From Plectrocnemia conspersa (Eukaryota; Arthropoda; Insecta; Trichoptera; Polycentropodidae): DNA of 64,000 nt. The notes beneath the pieces were generated by a model. That model did not search any database. It was not told the DNA's origin and saw only the letters and a program-made list of their open reading frames with translations. Shown piece by piece: positions 22,390 through 34,479 of this stretch. The position numbers were made by a program, and so were the translations under genes. The number at the start of each line of letters is the position of its first letter. Position 1 is the first letter of the stretch. Location: contig VTFK01000117.1 in NCBI GenBank assembly GCA_009617715.1, positions 186,001 to 250,000 on the forward strand, given 5' to 3'.

Positions 22390-22899
22390 GGCAGGAGCAA
22401 AGTTGTCGAAATAAATACTAACATAAAATATGTATGTAAATATGTATAGTATATTATAAATTTAATACTGAAGCAGTGCTTAAATGAGATTCAAATTTAA
22501 AATCGTTTAAGTTTACGTTGGTGTTAGAAATTAATTAAAATGGCACGTTATAAGCTTTTTGTATGAACTACGTGATCAGGCGGTAAGTAATTAACGCTTT
22601 ATATTATTATTATTTCTCACAATTTTAGCTTTAAATATTATTATTGACGTACTTTAATTAAATCGCAATTCGGCTACAATAATTAACTTGCAAAAAACGG
22701 TCTTTATTATATTAGTAAAAATACGTTTAATAAGCAAACTAAATGATTTAAACAAAAACAAACTAGTATCATGAATTATAAATTATGAGATAGCCTTGCG
22801 ACTTATGAAGTCATGTCAAATGCGTTTTTGTAGTGAATAGTTTGAGATGCACTGGTTGACCTAAACATTTTTTTTAAATCTGGGTACAAATGAAAAGGT

Positions 22900-23200
22900 G
22901 GGCTTAATATTATTATTCCCAAGCTTCGTCAAACTCGCATCCCACTTTTCTCCAGGAAGAGCAAAGGGAAACTGTAAGTGTGATGCGCAGGAAAACTGTA
23001 TTTTTTGGCGTTTTCCCGCGAAAATAGTGATGACGTCTATTTTTTCATATGAAACGTGCAATTTCGCCGCGGGTATAACGCAAAGTCCCGCACATGTTTG
23101 GGGGTCTTTTTCCACCCCAGTCTCATACAAAGTGTCTCGTTGTCCGAAATATATGCCTGTGCCGCCGTGATACAAGTCCCGACATTTGTACCCTTTTTTT
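22900..23200. other. GC-richer island around the 18-nt exon
   Basis: CpG-containing stretch that includes the small receptor exon and continues beyond it, with TTTCCCGCGAAAATAGTGATG near 23010-23030. Frames are open in several phases on both strands, so I do not call an additional gene. Confidence 0.4.
22956..22973 (+). CDS. 18-nt GPCR micro-exon (tail)
   Basis: The pyrimidine-rich acceptor CCCACTTTTCTCCAG is followed by GAAGAGCAAAGGGAAACT and the strong donor GTAAGTG. Read in the phase set by the upstream exon (one leading base) it gives KSKGK, preceded by Arg across the junction and followed by Leu. This continues the basic run expected just after helix 8. At 18 nt it is a true micro-exon, divisible by three, so skipping it would keep frame. 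Alone it would be weak; its support comes from matching phase and chemistry with its neighbours. Confidence 0.45.
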
Positions 23201-23220
23201 GGAATATCACAAAAAAGAAA

Positions 23221-23247
23221 ATATATATATATATAACAATAAAAAAA

Positions 23248-23302
<55 letters not shown>
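23221..23302. repeat. (TA)n microsatellite in two blocks
   Basis: TA repeat at 23221-23235 and a longer uninterrupted block at 23251-23302. Frames read through it on both strands (22861-23310 and 23056-23426) are artefacts of the repeat. Confidence 0.95.
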
Positions 23303-23304
<2 letters not shown>

Positions 23305-23429
23305 ATACATGCTCAGCTACCTATATTAACATTTGGAAACACTGGGGCGGTTTTAGTTCAACCGTTGAGCCGATTGAGCGCTGCCTGGATCAAATTTGGT
23401 GTGATTTAAAAAAATGTCAATACTAAATA

Positions 23430-26400
23430 TTAATAGCGTGTTCTGAATAAAGCTGGAAAAAAATAATAAATGGTAATTAAAACCACTACATTTAATTTGT
23501 TTGATCAATGAGATTAGGTAAACCGTTACAAGTTTTCCATTTAATAAATATATAATATTGTAACAATTTAAAGAGAACCAGAGCTAAGGAAGCGTTTAAT
23601 TTAAATATACTCGTAGGTACTTAGTGTACTTTAAATCTTTATTAAAAAACATTTTTTGCTTATGCTTGAAATTTTTAATGAATTTAATTTAAACATGTCA
23701 ACTACTAAAATCTGTTTAAAAAAAACGTAAACCACTATTTAAACATGTATCGGTAGAGAAGCTTTAGTATGTTGTCATATTTTAACAATTTACTTTACTG
23801 GACGAAGAAAAATTATTAAATTTATATTTAATATAAAGAAAATAGTACAGCGCTTTTTAATCTATAATAACTATACTTGGCTTTTTGAACGATAGACGAA
23901 AAGGGTAGACAGAATTTTTTTTCCCCTATTTTTAAATATAATATGCAAGTAAATTAAACATTTACCAGTAGAATATATAATATATTAGTATATTATTGAT
24001 GTGTTTAGACAGACATCATTAGAGCTTAACTCAATTGACAAATATGGTCAAGAATGCCTTTACCAACTTGAAGAACACAGTATTTTATTACATATTAGTT
24101 ATTAGGTCTACTAATAAATCATTAAGGGTGAATAACGTATTCCCGTTTAATGATTTTCCAACTGATAAAATAATCTGTGATCATTAATTAGGTAAAATAT
24201 TATAAATTGTTTTTGCACAAAAATTGGAATTTTAAATTACAAAAAATTGGTGAAAATAAGTTATTTTAAAAATCGTTTCGTGATTTATTTTATTTCATCT
24301 TTTTCCGATGACTGTTATTTTTTTCATTGAGCGGACGTCAACACATCAATTTTTTCGAACACCACCTGTATGTTTACTTTTTTTCTGTTAACATTAACGC
24401 GCACGGGTACACTCAGCGTTTTTCCTATGACAAGAATAACAATTTGGAAAGGAAAAACACTCGCACCCCATTTGGCGAAAGTTGAGTGAAAACATTGTCA
24501 TGCTTCGTCCAGTCTACTATATTATTACGTGGTTTGTTTGGGTAAACTTGTAATTATTTTTGACGCCTTGTTTACTTCTCGTTATTATTGAGAGAATAAA
24601 GTAAAGAAAAAACTGTCGACTCACTTAAATTATCCGCTCAACAATGAAACAAAACTCGAAACAAAAAAATTTGAAGCGAGCTCGTAATTAGAATTTTACG
24701 AATTAATCGCTAACTCGTTCAAAGTGTCGTTATAAAACCTTTGGGTTTAATTAAATTTCATACAAAATCAATTACGTATTTAATTTCACACTGCGTGAAT
24801 TCGCATGATACATATAGGGTTTAGTTGAAATTTAATAATCACATATTTATTTCAATCAATTATTTTATAGTTATAATAGTTATTACCGACATAAAGATTA
24901 CGAATAAATATTTAAGTTATAATATTAGAACGTATACAACAGGTTAATAAAAAAAATCAGATTTTTTAAATTAAAAACTTATAATTATCTGCAACAATAT
25001 TTATTTAATTAGATGAATAAATTAAGGCAAATGATATTTTATGTGATATTAAGAGATATAAAACAACAGTATATCAACAAAGAAACGGTTCTCTAAAGAA
25101 TACAAAATAATCGGGTTAATATGTTTCCTTAGTAATGATGGAATAAAAAAAGTTTTTATAAAAATAACTCTATACTGCAAGTATATTTTGCTAAATGCGC
25201 CAATGGAATATTTAGAACGATAATTAAGCACATGAAAGCCTTATATAAATAGCAAAATAAGTGTAGATATTATTAAAATAATTCAATTTACTCATGAACA
25301 GTAACATAAAAATTCTTAAGTAGGTACTTTTGTCAAATGACAAGATAAATTATATACATAGGTATATGTCATTCAACGCTTAATATCAATATATGATCCT
25401 CTTTGAAATTAAATTTAAAGAAGGTTCTGATTTTGCGATAGATATGTGCTATTAACCATTGGCTTTAAAAATCTGATGTATTTTACTAATTTTAAAAATA
25501 TTTTGTGGCTCCTATGTCACAATAGAAGAAATTATTAGAAAAAGATTAAATTTAAAATATAATAAGAATTTCTTTGTGGGGGGTAATTCTTCAAAATATA
25601 TTGCAATTATTATTTCATATATCATTTTGTAAATGATACTACCAATGGGCTTGGCAGCAAATGGGTTAAGGTTACAAACTTTTCTGAGCTACTAAACTAC
25701 ATATATACTACAACAAAAGTTGCTGATGTACTTTAACTGATGAGCCAATTGTAAACTAGTTGAGTTTTCACACTGAAATATTTTCTATATCTGAATGTAT
25801 TAGCACCAAGATAAATCTTATTTTAAATTAAAAAAATAGAATTATATATTTGTTGTATTGGATGCAATGGCTCAAACAAGAATTTAGATTATTTAGTCCA
25901 GTACTTAAAATTGTTAATTTACCTCAAAATGTTTCTTTAAAATAATAGGTAAGATATTTTATACTGTCTTTATATTTAAATTTAAGTTATTTTTCAGTAG
26001 TTACAGATTTTTAATATTTGTAGAGTTATATGCTCGTGAGAAATATTTTGTTTTGTAAATTAGTGCTCTCCATACCTTTTTTATTACGTAGCCCCAATAC
26101 AGAAAAAATATAATATAATAAAATATAAAAATATACAAGCGTACAAACTTTTTAAATGATAATCTTGAAATTTAAAAAATTAGGTTACTATTTCTTTGTA
26201 CATAATTTTATTTTTTTATTTTATTAGTTACTTGACGTAGCTCAGGAAGTAAACGTATTTTACTTAAAAATCAGTTAAAATCTTTAACAAGTAATAAAAA
26301 CTGATAAATTTTAAATTTAAATGAACGTACAGAAAAAAACGACGTTTAAAAAGACGCCTAAGATATAATAGAGGGGGTCACTATTTTTTGTTATTGCAAT

Positions 26401-26700
26401 TTCTGTCGCATAAAAAACGCGATAAAAAACGAAATAACGAAAAAATATATTGATTTAAAAATAATCAATCGTATTACAAACAAAAAGAAAGGGTCAACAA
26501 GCAAGTTAAAAATTTTAATTTTTAACTTATTTATTTATGGTCGTTTTACGACAAAGCATACAATAAGTAAACAGCTGCGCTAAACCTTCTTTGTTATAGT
26601 TGATTACAAACGCAAATAAACAGTACTCTCATACTGTTTATAAGACCTTATATATTAATGCATAATACTTTAAACTAGTTAAACTTCAATTCGATTTCAG
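23430..26700. other. AT-rich intron, no internal gene seen
   Basis: Long AT-rich stretch between the candidate receptor exons at 22956 and 26701. Minor CpG content near 24.3-24.7 kb. No transposon core or long frame is recognised. Confidence 0.45.
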
Positions 26701-26751
26701 GGAGCTCTCAAAGAATGCGTGGAAAAGCATGTCTATGAGAAGTAGTGATAT
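26701..26751 (+). CDS. 51-nt GPCR tail exon
   Basis: The acceptor TTCGATTTCAG and the donor T|GTAAGATT bound 51 nt that stand out as non-AT-rich in a very AT-rich surround. Only the phase-2 frame is open, as the other two hit TAG or TGA. It encodes ELSKNAWKSMSMRSSD, with Leu at the upstream junction and Ile at the downstream one. A short Ser/Met/Arg-rich segment with possible phosphorylation sites fits a receptor cytoplasmic tail. The phase equals that of the exons at 21249 and 22956, and the length is again a multiple of three. Confidence 0.55.
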
Positions 26752-27239
26752 GTAAGATTGAGTGAATATTATTTGTCGAGTTTTTTATACATGTTTTTTT
26801 TAATTTTACCATAACACATACAATTTTATTTAAAATAAAATTTTATGCTACATATTAATATGTTTTTTCTTAAATAAAATGATTTAAAATCATAATTAAT
26901 TAAAATAAATACAATAGTTAAACATAACAAATATGGTAGATTTTTATATTGAGTTTTGCTTTCACATTTAGAATATATTTAATTTAAGATACATAAAAAG
27001 TTCATAACGATTTTTGATAATTAAGAGGTTGATATTTATGCAATAATATATTTTTTAATACTCTAATAAATAAAGATAAATAAACAATTTGGTTTTATTT
27101 TTTTATTTTTTATTAATGTTTTTATTAGAAATTTTTATTAATTCCTTATTTGAGAGCTTTATTACCTTAACATCATCAAACAGTCACATATTTCGTTTTT
27201 TATTTTACTTGCGTTACACATATGTGTTTGTTAAGAAAT

Positions 27240-27720
27240 ATTTGGCAAGCACTCTTTGGCCACTTTAAATCCTGAAATAATTAATCATCGATCTTTTATC
27301 CTTGAAGTGCAGCAGTGTGAGATGAAATTTGATCAGGAGGTGTAATTGGACCTCACTTTTTCAAAGACGCTGCGGGTAGCGCCATAATTTTAATCACACT
27401 TACGTATGTATATACATAGGTATATAATGTAATGCTTCAACTTTTATTAAGTTCGCCCAGCCGCTCGGATGCTTGAAAATAATGGATAAATTCTTTGTAT
27501 TGTAAATTGGTCTTTTCCTCTGTCTACTACGGCGAACATCAGGCTAATTCCGGAGAAAAGTTTCACTCTCGCGACCCTCCTTCTTTTCATCTGTTTCGAT
27601 AGGGAAAATCTCTGAAATTTTTAGCGCCGTCCAAAATTTCATAAGGTGTTGTATTGCTTTATTGCTTGGGGATTTAAACTTGTCTTGTACTTGGGATTGT
27701 GCCGGATTATGCGCCGGAAC
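27240..27720. other. GC-richer island in the intron
   Basis: CpG-containing sequence without a recognised protein. One exon-like stretch (27313-27339, GTGCAG acceptor, GTGTAA after it) is open only in a different phase from the receptor exons, so I do not join it. Confidence 0.4.
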
Positions 27721-29365
27721 TTTATAATTTTATAACCGAAACGAAAATTTCCCTTTCTAATATTAAGGTATGTATTGGAAAATTGTAATTTAATTAAAAT
27801 GACAAGCAGTAATTACAACACGGAATACATACTTAATCAAATTTTAATTTTATTACTATGCTTGTTTATAGAATAAATTTTCCAAAAACACGACTGTATG
27901 TTAATTAAAGCGTTTACTTAGAATTTAAGAAACAATATACATATGTAAAAAAACTGCTCTAAAGATAATTATTTTTATATATTAAAAAATATTCTTTTTA
28001 AAAGGAAAATAAAATATTTTTAATTATGCTTTTAATTTATAAAGTATTAATTTACAACTGGCTAGTCATATTTTTTTATTTAACTGTTTACTATATTATG
28101 ATTATAATAAAAATAAGAATATAATTAGGCGAATTTTACCTTATATTATTTTATAGTTATGGTAATTAAAATTTTTAATTGTCAAAAGTTATAATGAATT
28201 GAAATATATATTTGTGTTATAAAAAATATTATATTATAATAATGTCAATGCTTTTGCTATTACTTCGCATATTTGTTACATCTAAAAGCTACTATGATAA
28301 AAGCGTCTTGAATTTTAAGACGAGACGAGCATCAAAAATCTCCTTGAGGTTTTATATAATTTTTTCTCTCTCAAATTCTAATTTCAATGCCAAAAACGTC
28401 TACGAATAATGAATCACTGTCAGTAGATTTAATATCAAAATTACACAATTAAAAAAAATATCGGCATTGTGCTTTAGAATTTTCATGTCACCATTAAGAA
28501 TTATTTAATATTATATTAGTATTAGTTGTGCCTTTGCTACGTTTATAAAAATTTGATTATGTTTATATCACATGCTAAAGAGACAGCAATAATATGTGTG
28601 TTAACAATAAAATTAATTTAAACAGTCAACTTAAAATTTAACTCATGAAAATCCTGAAAAAAATGATATGGATTTATTTTAAAATAAATATTACAACATA
28701 TAAAAAAAAATATAACACAATAAATAACTAGGAAAAAATATTTTTTATTTACTAAAAACAATGACTTAAAATTTGTCCATATTATTTTGAATAGGACATT
28801 GAAAAAAAGACAGGTTATAGAGTAAAAGTATTTTTAAAATGTAGCAAAAAAAAAAATTATCACACTGCTTACTCAAAACCATTTTATAAAAAAACAAAAT
28901 AATTGTGTTATATTTTGAGTCATAAAAACTTTCTGCCTTTTAATTACCATCTAAAATGCGACAATTTATTGTAATTGTGTGATTTTGATGGGGTAATATG
29001 ACCTGTATTTTCACAACTCGTTAGATTTACTTTTACAATAGGTAGTATAAGTTAGTTTAGCACATTCATATCTATAACAATTAGGCAATGTATACATTTA
29101 CGACAGTAAAATAATTAATATTGTCTACTTACAACATTATTAGCATTAACAAAAACACTATGGCTATGAATGTTGGATAATTTAACATTTATATCTGCTT
29201 TAATATACAAAATACAAACACATACTTATAATCATACAGTTAAGTGTGACGACTATAAATTCAAAAAGCGTTTATTTGCACCCAGATCTATTGTATGCCC
29301 TTATATATTTAAAATGTCCGCTATAAATTCATGTGGGGCTTACAAATATTGTAGTTTAAATTAAA
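27721..29365. other. AT-rich intron filler
   Basis: Nothing recognisable. A 65-codon frame at 28212-28409 is composition-driven. Confidence 0.5.
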
Positions 29366-29551
29366 TTAAAAACATGTTTTTAAAAAAACATCTTGACCCA
29401 TTTGCTGACTAGAATCGATTGCGTCGAAGTCCATCCACGTCACGCCGGTTGGCGTATGCGCCACGGCTAGCGCATTTTGCGCATACATAGTAACACAGTA
29501 CTTCCCCATACACCTCGTCCACTTTTGTAGTTGTCCGTTTTTGCTCGCCAT
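29366..29551 (-). CDS. Hypothetical 61-codon frame in a GC-rich island
   Basis: Starts at ATG 29551 (minus) and reads MASKNGQLQKWTRCMGKYCV, then further codons including TPTGVTWMDFDAIDSS, ending FLKTCF at 29366. Third positions are often G or C and the peptide is not of the AT-driven type, so coding is possible, for example a first exon running into an intron. There is no recognised domain or signal peptide. It is antisense within the last long intron of the candidate receptor gene. Confidence 0.25.
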   Translation of the reverse strand: MASKNGQLQKWTRCMGKYCVTMYAQNALAVAHTPTGVTWMDFDAIDSSQQMGQDVFLKTCF

Positions 29552-29870
29552 GCGCTAAGTGCTTAATGATCCGGTTAATGGCCCGGCGTAAAGTTTTAAA
29601 GCGGGCCGGATACGGCGCAAACGTCCCGCGTATGAACCGGTCGGCTATTTACAGCGGCCATTTACGCAGGCGGCGGCCAAAATGTGAACAGAGAGAGACG
29701 AAAGACGACCGGAGATGGGGGCAGATGCGATGAACAAGAAAGAAGAAAAAACCGGTTGCAGATTAACCGTGCTCGTAGCGTTGTTCCCTTATTTAATTTT
29801 TTTCAGCGCGCGCGCACATTAGACGCCGGTCGACAACGACCCCATTATCCGGAATACTAAAGGAATCTTA
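29552..29870. other. GC-rich island, one of the strongest in the window
   Basis: Repeated CGGCC/GGCCGG words (for example GCGGGCCGGATACGG, CGGCCATTTACGCAGGCGGCGGCC) and a (GCGC)n-like run near 29807-29815. No open frame of note on the + strand. It lies directly upstream of the minus-strand frame at 29366-29551, so it could be its promoter region; this is inference. Confidence 0.4.
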
Positions 29871-30573
29871 CACGAATGAAAAATTGTATTATACTTGTTT
29901 TATTGTATTGGATGTAAATGTCTACAATAAATGAATATTATACAGCAATTATAAAATCGGCTCTTGGGACCCCCGAGGTGTCTTGGCCTTTAACAGTTAA
30001 TTTTTTTCATTTAAATCGGCCTTGAATTTTTTTCTTATTTTTACTGTGATTCTATAAAGACCGTTTTTTATTTATGGAAATGGCAAAAATATTTTTTTCC
30101 AACCATATAAATATAAAAACTACAGTATAAGACAGTTTTATCAGTATTTTAAAATTAATTAAAGGATCTATTATTTAATCAAAGCTTTCAAACCTTAGAA
30201 ATTTATTTATTCCAGCAGTATAAAATTCTGGATTTTTGGAGTTGATAAAATATCTAAAGGGTTTGTTGACAGTGCTCTATTGTAAGGAACAAACCATGCA
30301 AGATGTTGTAAAAATGCTTTACCAAGTAATACTCTGGTGAGTGTGATAGATAATAAAATATTTTAAAGTCTAACTCGTTAAACTATTTTAAAGTTAATTT
30401 TGCATTGTCTTACTTTATTATAATAAAATAAATTCAATAGTGTTTTAATCGAATTATTAGTAACACATTTTATTGAATATTATGCAATGGCAATAAATAT
30501 AATTATTATACACTTTGATTAATAATGAAGCTAACGCTCTTATAATTATATAACAAACCACTTTTCGTTACAG

Positions 30574-30616
30574 ACCTTCAACGTTAGTTTGCCTGGATCA
30601 AAAAATGGATAGGTAA
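30574..30616 (+). CDS. Last GPCR tail exon, with stop
   Basis: The acceptor CTTTTCGTTACAG is followed by a frame that, in the phase of the three upstream exons, reads PSTLVCLDQKMDR and stops at TAA 30614-30616. The other two frames contain stops. With the upstream exons the tail after the NPxxY tyrosine is about 54 residues, a normal length. A GT (AG|GTAATT) sits at the stop, so this could also be an internal exon of 39 nt; any phase-2 intron beginning GTAA creates an in-fr​ame TAA, so the stop alone does not settle it. The first AATAAA downstream is at about 31266, giving a possible 3' UTR of roughly 0.65 kb. Confidence 0.5.
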
Positions 30617-30960
30617 TTTCTGAAAATTTTATCATCATAACCCATTTTGTGTCAAAAGCTCTCTCGAGCTCTTTACTAAGTGGCCATGTGTATGCATATT
30701 CCGGCGCGAATTTCTCCACTGGGCATTAAAGTAAGATACAAGCGGATAGTTTGGTTACCCTGGCCGGGGCAATCATATGCAGGTGCTGGCCTTTGGTAAC
30801 TTATTTACAGCCACTCATTATCATACCGGGCAACCTACACGTAATATTTAATACAGGTGTGCAGTGTGAACTTTAGGGTAGTGTGGGTACTACCGCCGGG
30901 CACTGTGGGTGCATCGGCAATTTTCATTATGTACTCACCGGACCGTTTGGTCAAAGAGGC
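30617..30960 (+). other. GC-richer island after the stop, possible 3' UTR
   Basis: This non-AT-rich stretch follows the presumed stop codon. It may be conserved 3' UTR. It also contains an exon-like 30-nt segment (30811-30840, acceptor TTATTTACAG, donor GTAATA) that is open in the same phase, so alternative tail exons cannot be excluded. Confidence 0.35.
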
Positions 30961-31379
30961 ACTGTTTCAATTTGATCTTTCCGAACAACATATAACGTAA
31001 TTAGATAGTGAATATGTTTCAGAATATTATGTAGATGTTTCTTTTTATTACACATATAGTGATTAACAGTTACATACACTACATTGTAAAGCACATTGAT
31101 TGAAAATAATTTATATATTTTGTCATTATGTAACAAAGTCTATCATAAATCAATGGCATAGTTTCGTATCTGCAATCGGATTCGTTATTCCCATTTGATG
31201 GATTATTTAATAAGTTATATTTTGTGTGACTATTATCGTTTTTTAAACTCTTTTTATTATTTGTAAATAAAAATTAATAAAATAGTTTAATATTATACAT
31301 ATATTAAAAAAAGTTCTTAAGGAATAATTTTTAAGGAAAAAATACTATATTTCTGTACCAAATTGGTGAACCGCACATA

Positions 31380-31760
31380 ATGCGATCTTTATAATAGGGA
31401 ATATTTAGCTGTGTTTGGATTCCATATTATAAAATCATATTCCAAAGTACCGCGTTTACTAATATTCATGAATGCATGGGAGACCGACTGGCGGTTTTGT
31501 GCGACAACAATGGCGAATTTAATACCCGGCGCACAATTAAAACTTTTCGCCGTTTTCCTCTATTATCCAACACAATGGGGGATAAATATGGAAGCGTTGC
31601 ACGAACGTTCACGGTCATGGAATGTTGAATCAAAAATATAAATACTAGGAAGTTAGCTGAGTTTAAAAAAAAGTAGTTGATTGGTTTGCCTTTTAGCGGT
31701 TGAAACTTCGAGCGAACTATAACGATGGTCTCGTTAACTTTGTGCTCACACAAAAGCACA
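31380..31760. other. GC-richer island with frames on both strands
   Basis: A 76-codon + frame (31411-31641) and a 97-codon minus frame (31466-31759) overlap. Neither has a recognised motif, and mutual overlap argues for composition, not coding. Confidence 0.35.
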
Positions 31761-33059
31761 GTTCAGTTTTTGCGTTTAAACAAGGATCGTATCGGTTAAA
31801 AAAATCAGCAGACTATTATCAGTAACCTGACTAAAAAAATAAAAAGAGGAAGATACTCTGTAGTTAAAATATGTGGGATGGTGCTCATTTATTTTAGCAG
31901 TGCACCATTACTGTTTTTTTATTATTATCTATTTTCACTGTTTATTGTTGTTTATATATTGACATTAAAACTAATTAGAGCAAACCTGTCAAGATTTTTA
32001 AAAAAAATATTGAAACCATTATTTTTTTGCCACCAAATATTTTTTTATTTTTATATAATTTCTGTTATAAGACTAATTACTTATTACAAATCTGTATTTA
32101 TCATGGATTTTCATTAAATTAAGAATATAGGTGAAATATTTGTCGTTCAAATATTTTTTTTTACTGAAAAAAACCTGTTTAATTGGTTAAATTTTCTATA
32201 ATATAGAATTTTTAAAATATATAAATCTGTTAAATATAAAAAATTGTAAAAAATACTTATTTATAATAAATAATCGTAAGCCAAATTTTTTATAAATAAT
32301 GCATTCATTTAAATATTTTTTATTTTCCATAACTAAACATATGTTTTTTATGTATACAATATAATTTTCAATATTTTTTTCTATGTGCTCTAAATATAAA
32401 CGTGAAAATATTTGATCGATCTACTAATTTATATTATTAATATCTTATGTTTTATTTCTTAATAAATGTCATTCCTTATTACCCTATTTTTTACCTTAAC
32501 CTATTTTTAAACAATTAACAAATATTAATGTTTTTGAAAATATGTACCTTATATACTTTTAATCATAATACTACAGAAAAAACAGAAATATTAAAATAAT
32601 GGTAATTTAAAAACTTTTTAATTACCATATCGTTAAATACTTGATAAAAAAATTAAATCAAGTAGTTTAAAGACTCGCTACCATGTTATTAAGCATATAT
32701 TAAGAAAATATATATAATGCATTGCTGCATATTTTAGTTAATTAGAATATGGCTATTATTATAAAATGTAATCATAAAAAAACGACCTGTTAGTTTTATT
32801 TGCAATTTTCCTATTTTTTCCTATTACTTTTTATTTTAATTTGAGCACGAGTGATTTATTATTATTTTTTTTATACATATGTCTAATTATAAATTAATCT
32901 AAAACAACAAAAAATAAAAAACTGTAACACAATATTACTAAAAATATAATATTTTTGATTTAGACTATCATTACCATGTTCGGTTTATATAGAGCTATTT
33001 AAAGTTCCCATATAAATATGAAAACTATTGAGTTAATATTTTTATTTATTTTTAAGAAC
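31761..33059. other. AT-rich filler
   Basis: Homopolymer-rich AT DNA. The 79-codon frame at 31878-32117 is Phe/Tyr/Leu/Ile-rich and composition-driven. Confidence 0.5.
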
Positions 33060-33480
33060 ATTAGTTATTGCATACATCAGAATTGACTTATATATTGTTA
33101 TTAGGTGAAAATAACAATAACAGTTTACGAATTTATAGACAATTAGTCCAGGAACTTTCTCGTCATACTGTATGTACTATATATCGCGACATCGCGCTTC
33201 CTCTGCCGACATCTCTGTGTCCTGGTCATATTTCATGCAAATACGGCTCGTTGCCGAGGATAACATTTTCTACCCTAATAAAACATGGTCTACTAAGGTC
33301 CTTTTATGCGAATATATTCTTTGTTTTATTCTCGACCGTTCCACGCTAGACGATAGCAAACGCCACGTTCTCAAGAGACTTTATTTTGTTTTGGTACTTT
33401 CTTTGCTATCAAAGCATCTCCAATTCAAAGAAAATATGATCCCACTAAGATTAATCCGGATAAGTAGGTCAAAGGTAAAG
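33060..33480. other. GC-richer island with two overlapping + strand frames
   Basis: Frames of 93 and 103 codons overlap in different phases (33068-33349 and 33172-33483). The first contains NNNNSLRIYRQLVQELSRHT, faintly like the N-terminal part of DUF4817-type transposase proteins, but no later block supports this. No gene is called. Confidence 0.35.
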
Positions 33481-33624
33481 TAAATTGAAGATTTTTTGAA
33501 AGCAAAAACATTGACAAAAATTTATTATTCAATGATGGGATTGTTTTTATGAAAGCTTATTATTAATTTATACCTATACATATATGTTACAAAATCATTA
33601 ATATAAATTTACATTGTATTATTG

Positions 33625-33900
33625 TTAAATTATATTTTTTCGAATGTTATGTGGGAATATCGCGTTTTGTATCTCTCGTATGAAATATAATATGCGATTG
33701 TGAGTGTTGGGCCGGTGTATCCGGTCCACAGGAAGAGCTCGTAGTTGTTTCATCTGAAAGGTGAAACGTTTCTTTGTCTCGCATACTACTGGGGCCTGCA
33801 AACAGTCCCACTTTACGGACTGCTCACTTCCTTCATTAAAACTTTCCACTCCGTTTTGTCTGACTCAAAAGTGCAATATTCTAATGCTGGCCTCGACACT
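33625..33900. other. GC-richer island with a 74-codon minus frame
   Basis: The minus frame at 33625-33849 starts MESFNEGSEQSVKWDC and later has DRIHRPNTHNRILYF. It contains an internal CAG acceptor-like site and no recognised domain. It may be composition-driven. Confidence 0.3.
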
Positions 33901-34479
33901 CTGAAACTACATTAAACGATATATTAAATTCACGCCTCGTATGCATCCTTGAAAAAATAATACATAAAAAATTTCTAAATGTTTCAGTACTGGATATTTA
34001 TATTTATTTAAAATCTAGCTTCTTTGACTACACCTTAATTGATTATGCATAGTAAAATTTAATATTAATATTATCATAGAAAATTATATACAGTATATTA
34101 AAATAAAACGAGAAACTCTTAATGTTTCAATTGCCACTTGCATAGGGATGTTTTATTTGCTGACTCAATCAATATATAATATAATTTTATATTTATCGAA
34201 AGCCAATTTTTCTTTAAAGTTGAGCTAAATATAACTTAATTCTATAATTATATAGATATGAAATTGTAACTGTAAATTAATTTTAATCAAGTAAACATAT
34301 TGAAACTAAACAATATTTTATAATAGGTAATTTTTCACTATCATATTCTTTAATTAAATTACATAGATTTAATTGTATTGTATCATACATAAGGCTATGT
34401 AAAATTGGTTTTAAAATTTTAGTATTTTAGAAACCAGTTAATTAAAGCTCGATTTTTTCAGATAAGTACCATTTATGTA
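33901..34479. other. AT-rich filler
   Basis: No feature recognised; possible continuation of the decayed RT element that lies just downstream on the minus strand. Confidence 0.4.

Noticed and set aside
22861..23426. Frames of 71-149 codons on both strands around 23.0-23.4 kb
   Set aside because: They combine a GC-richer island with the (TA)n tract and overlap one another; only the 18-nt exon is kept.
33068..33349. Possible DUF4817-type helix-turn-helix
   Set aside because: Only a faint resemblance (SLRIYRQL) without the later GRPR or TIRRL blocks.
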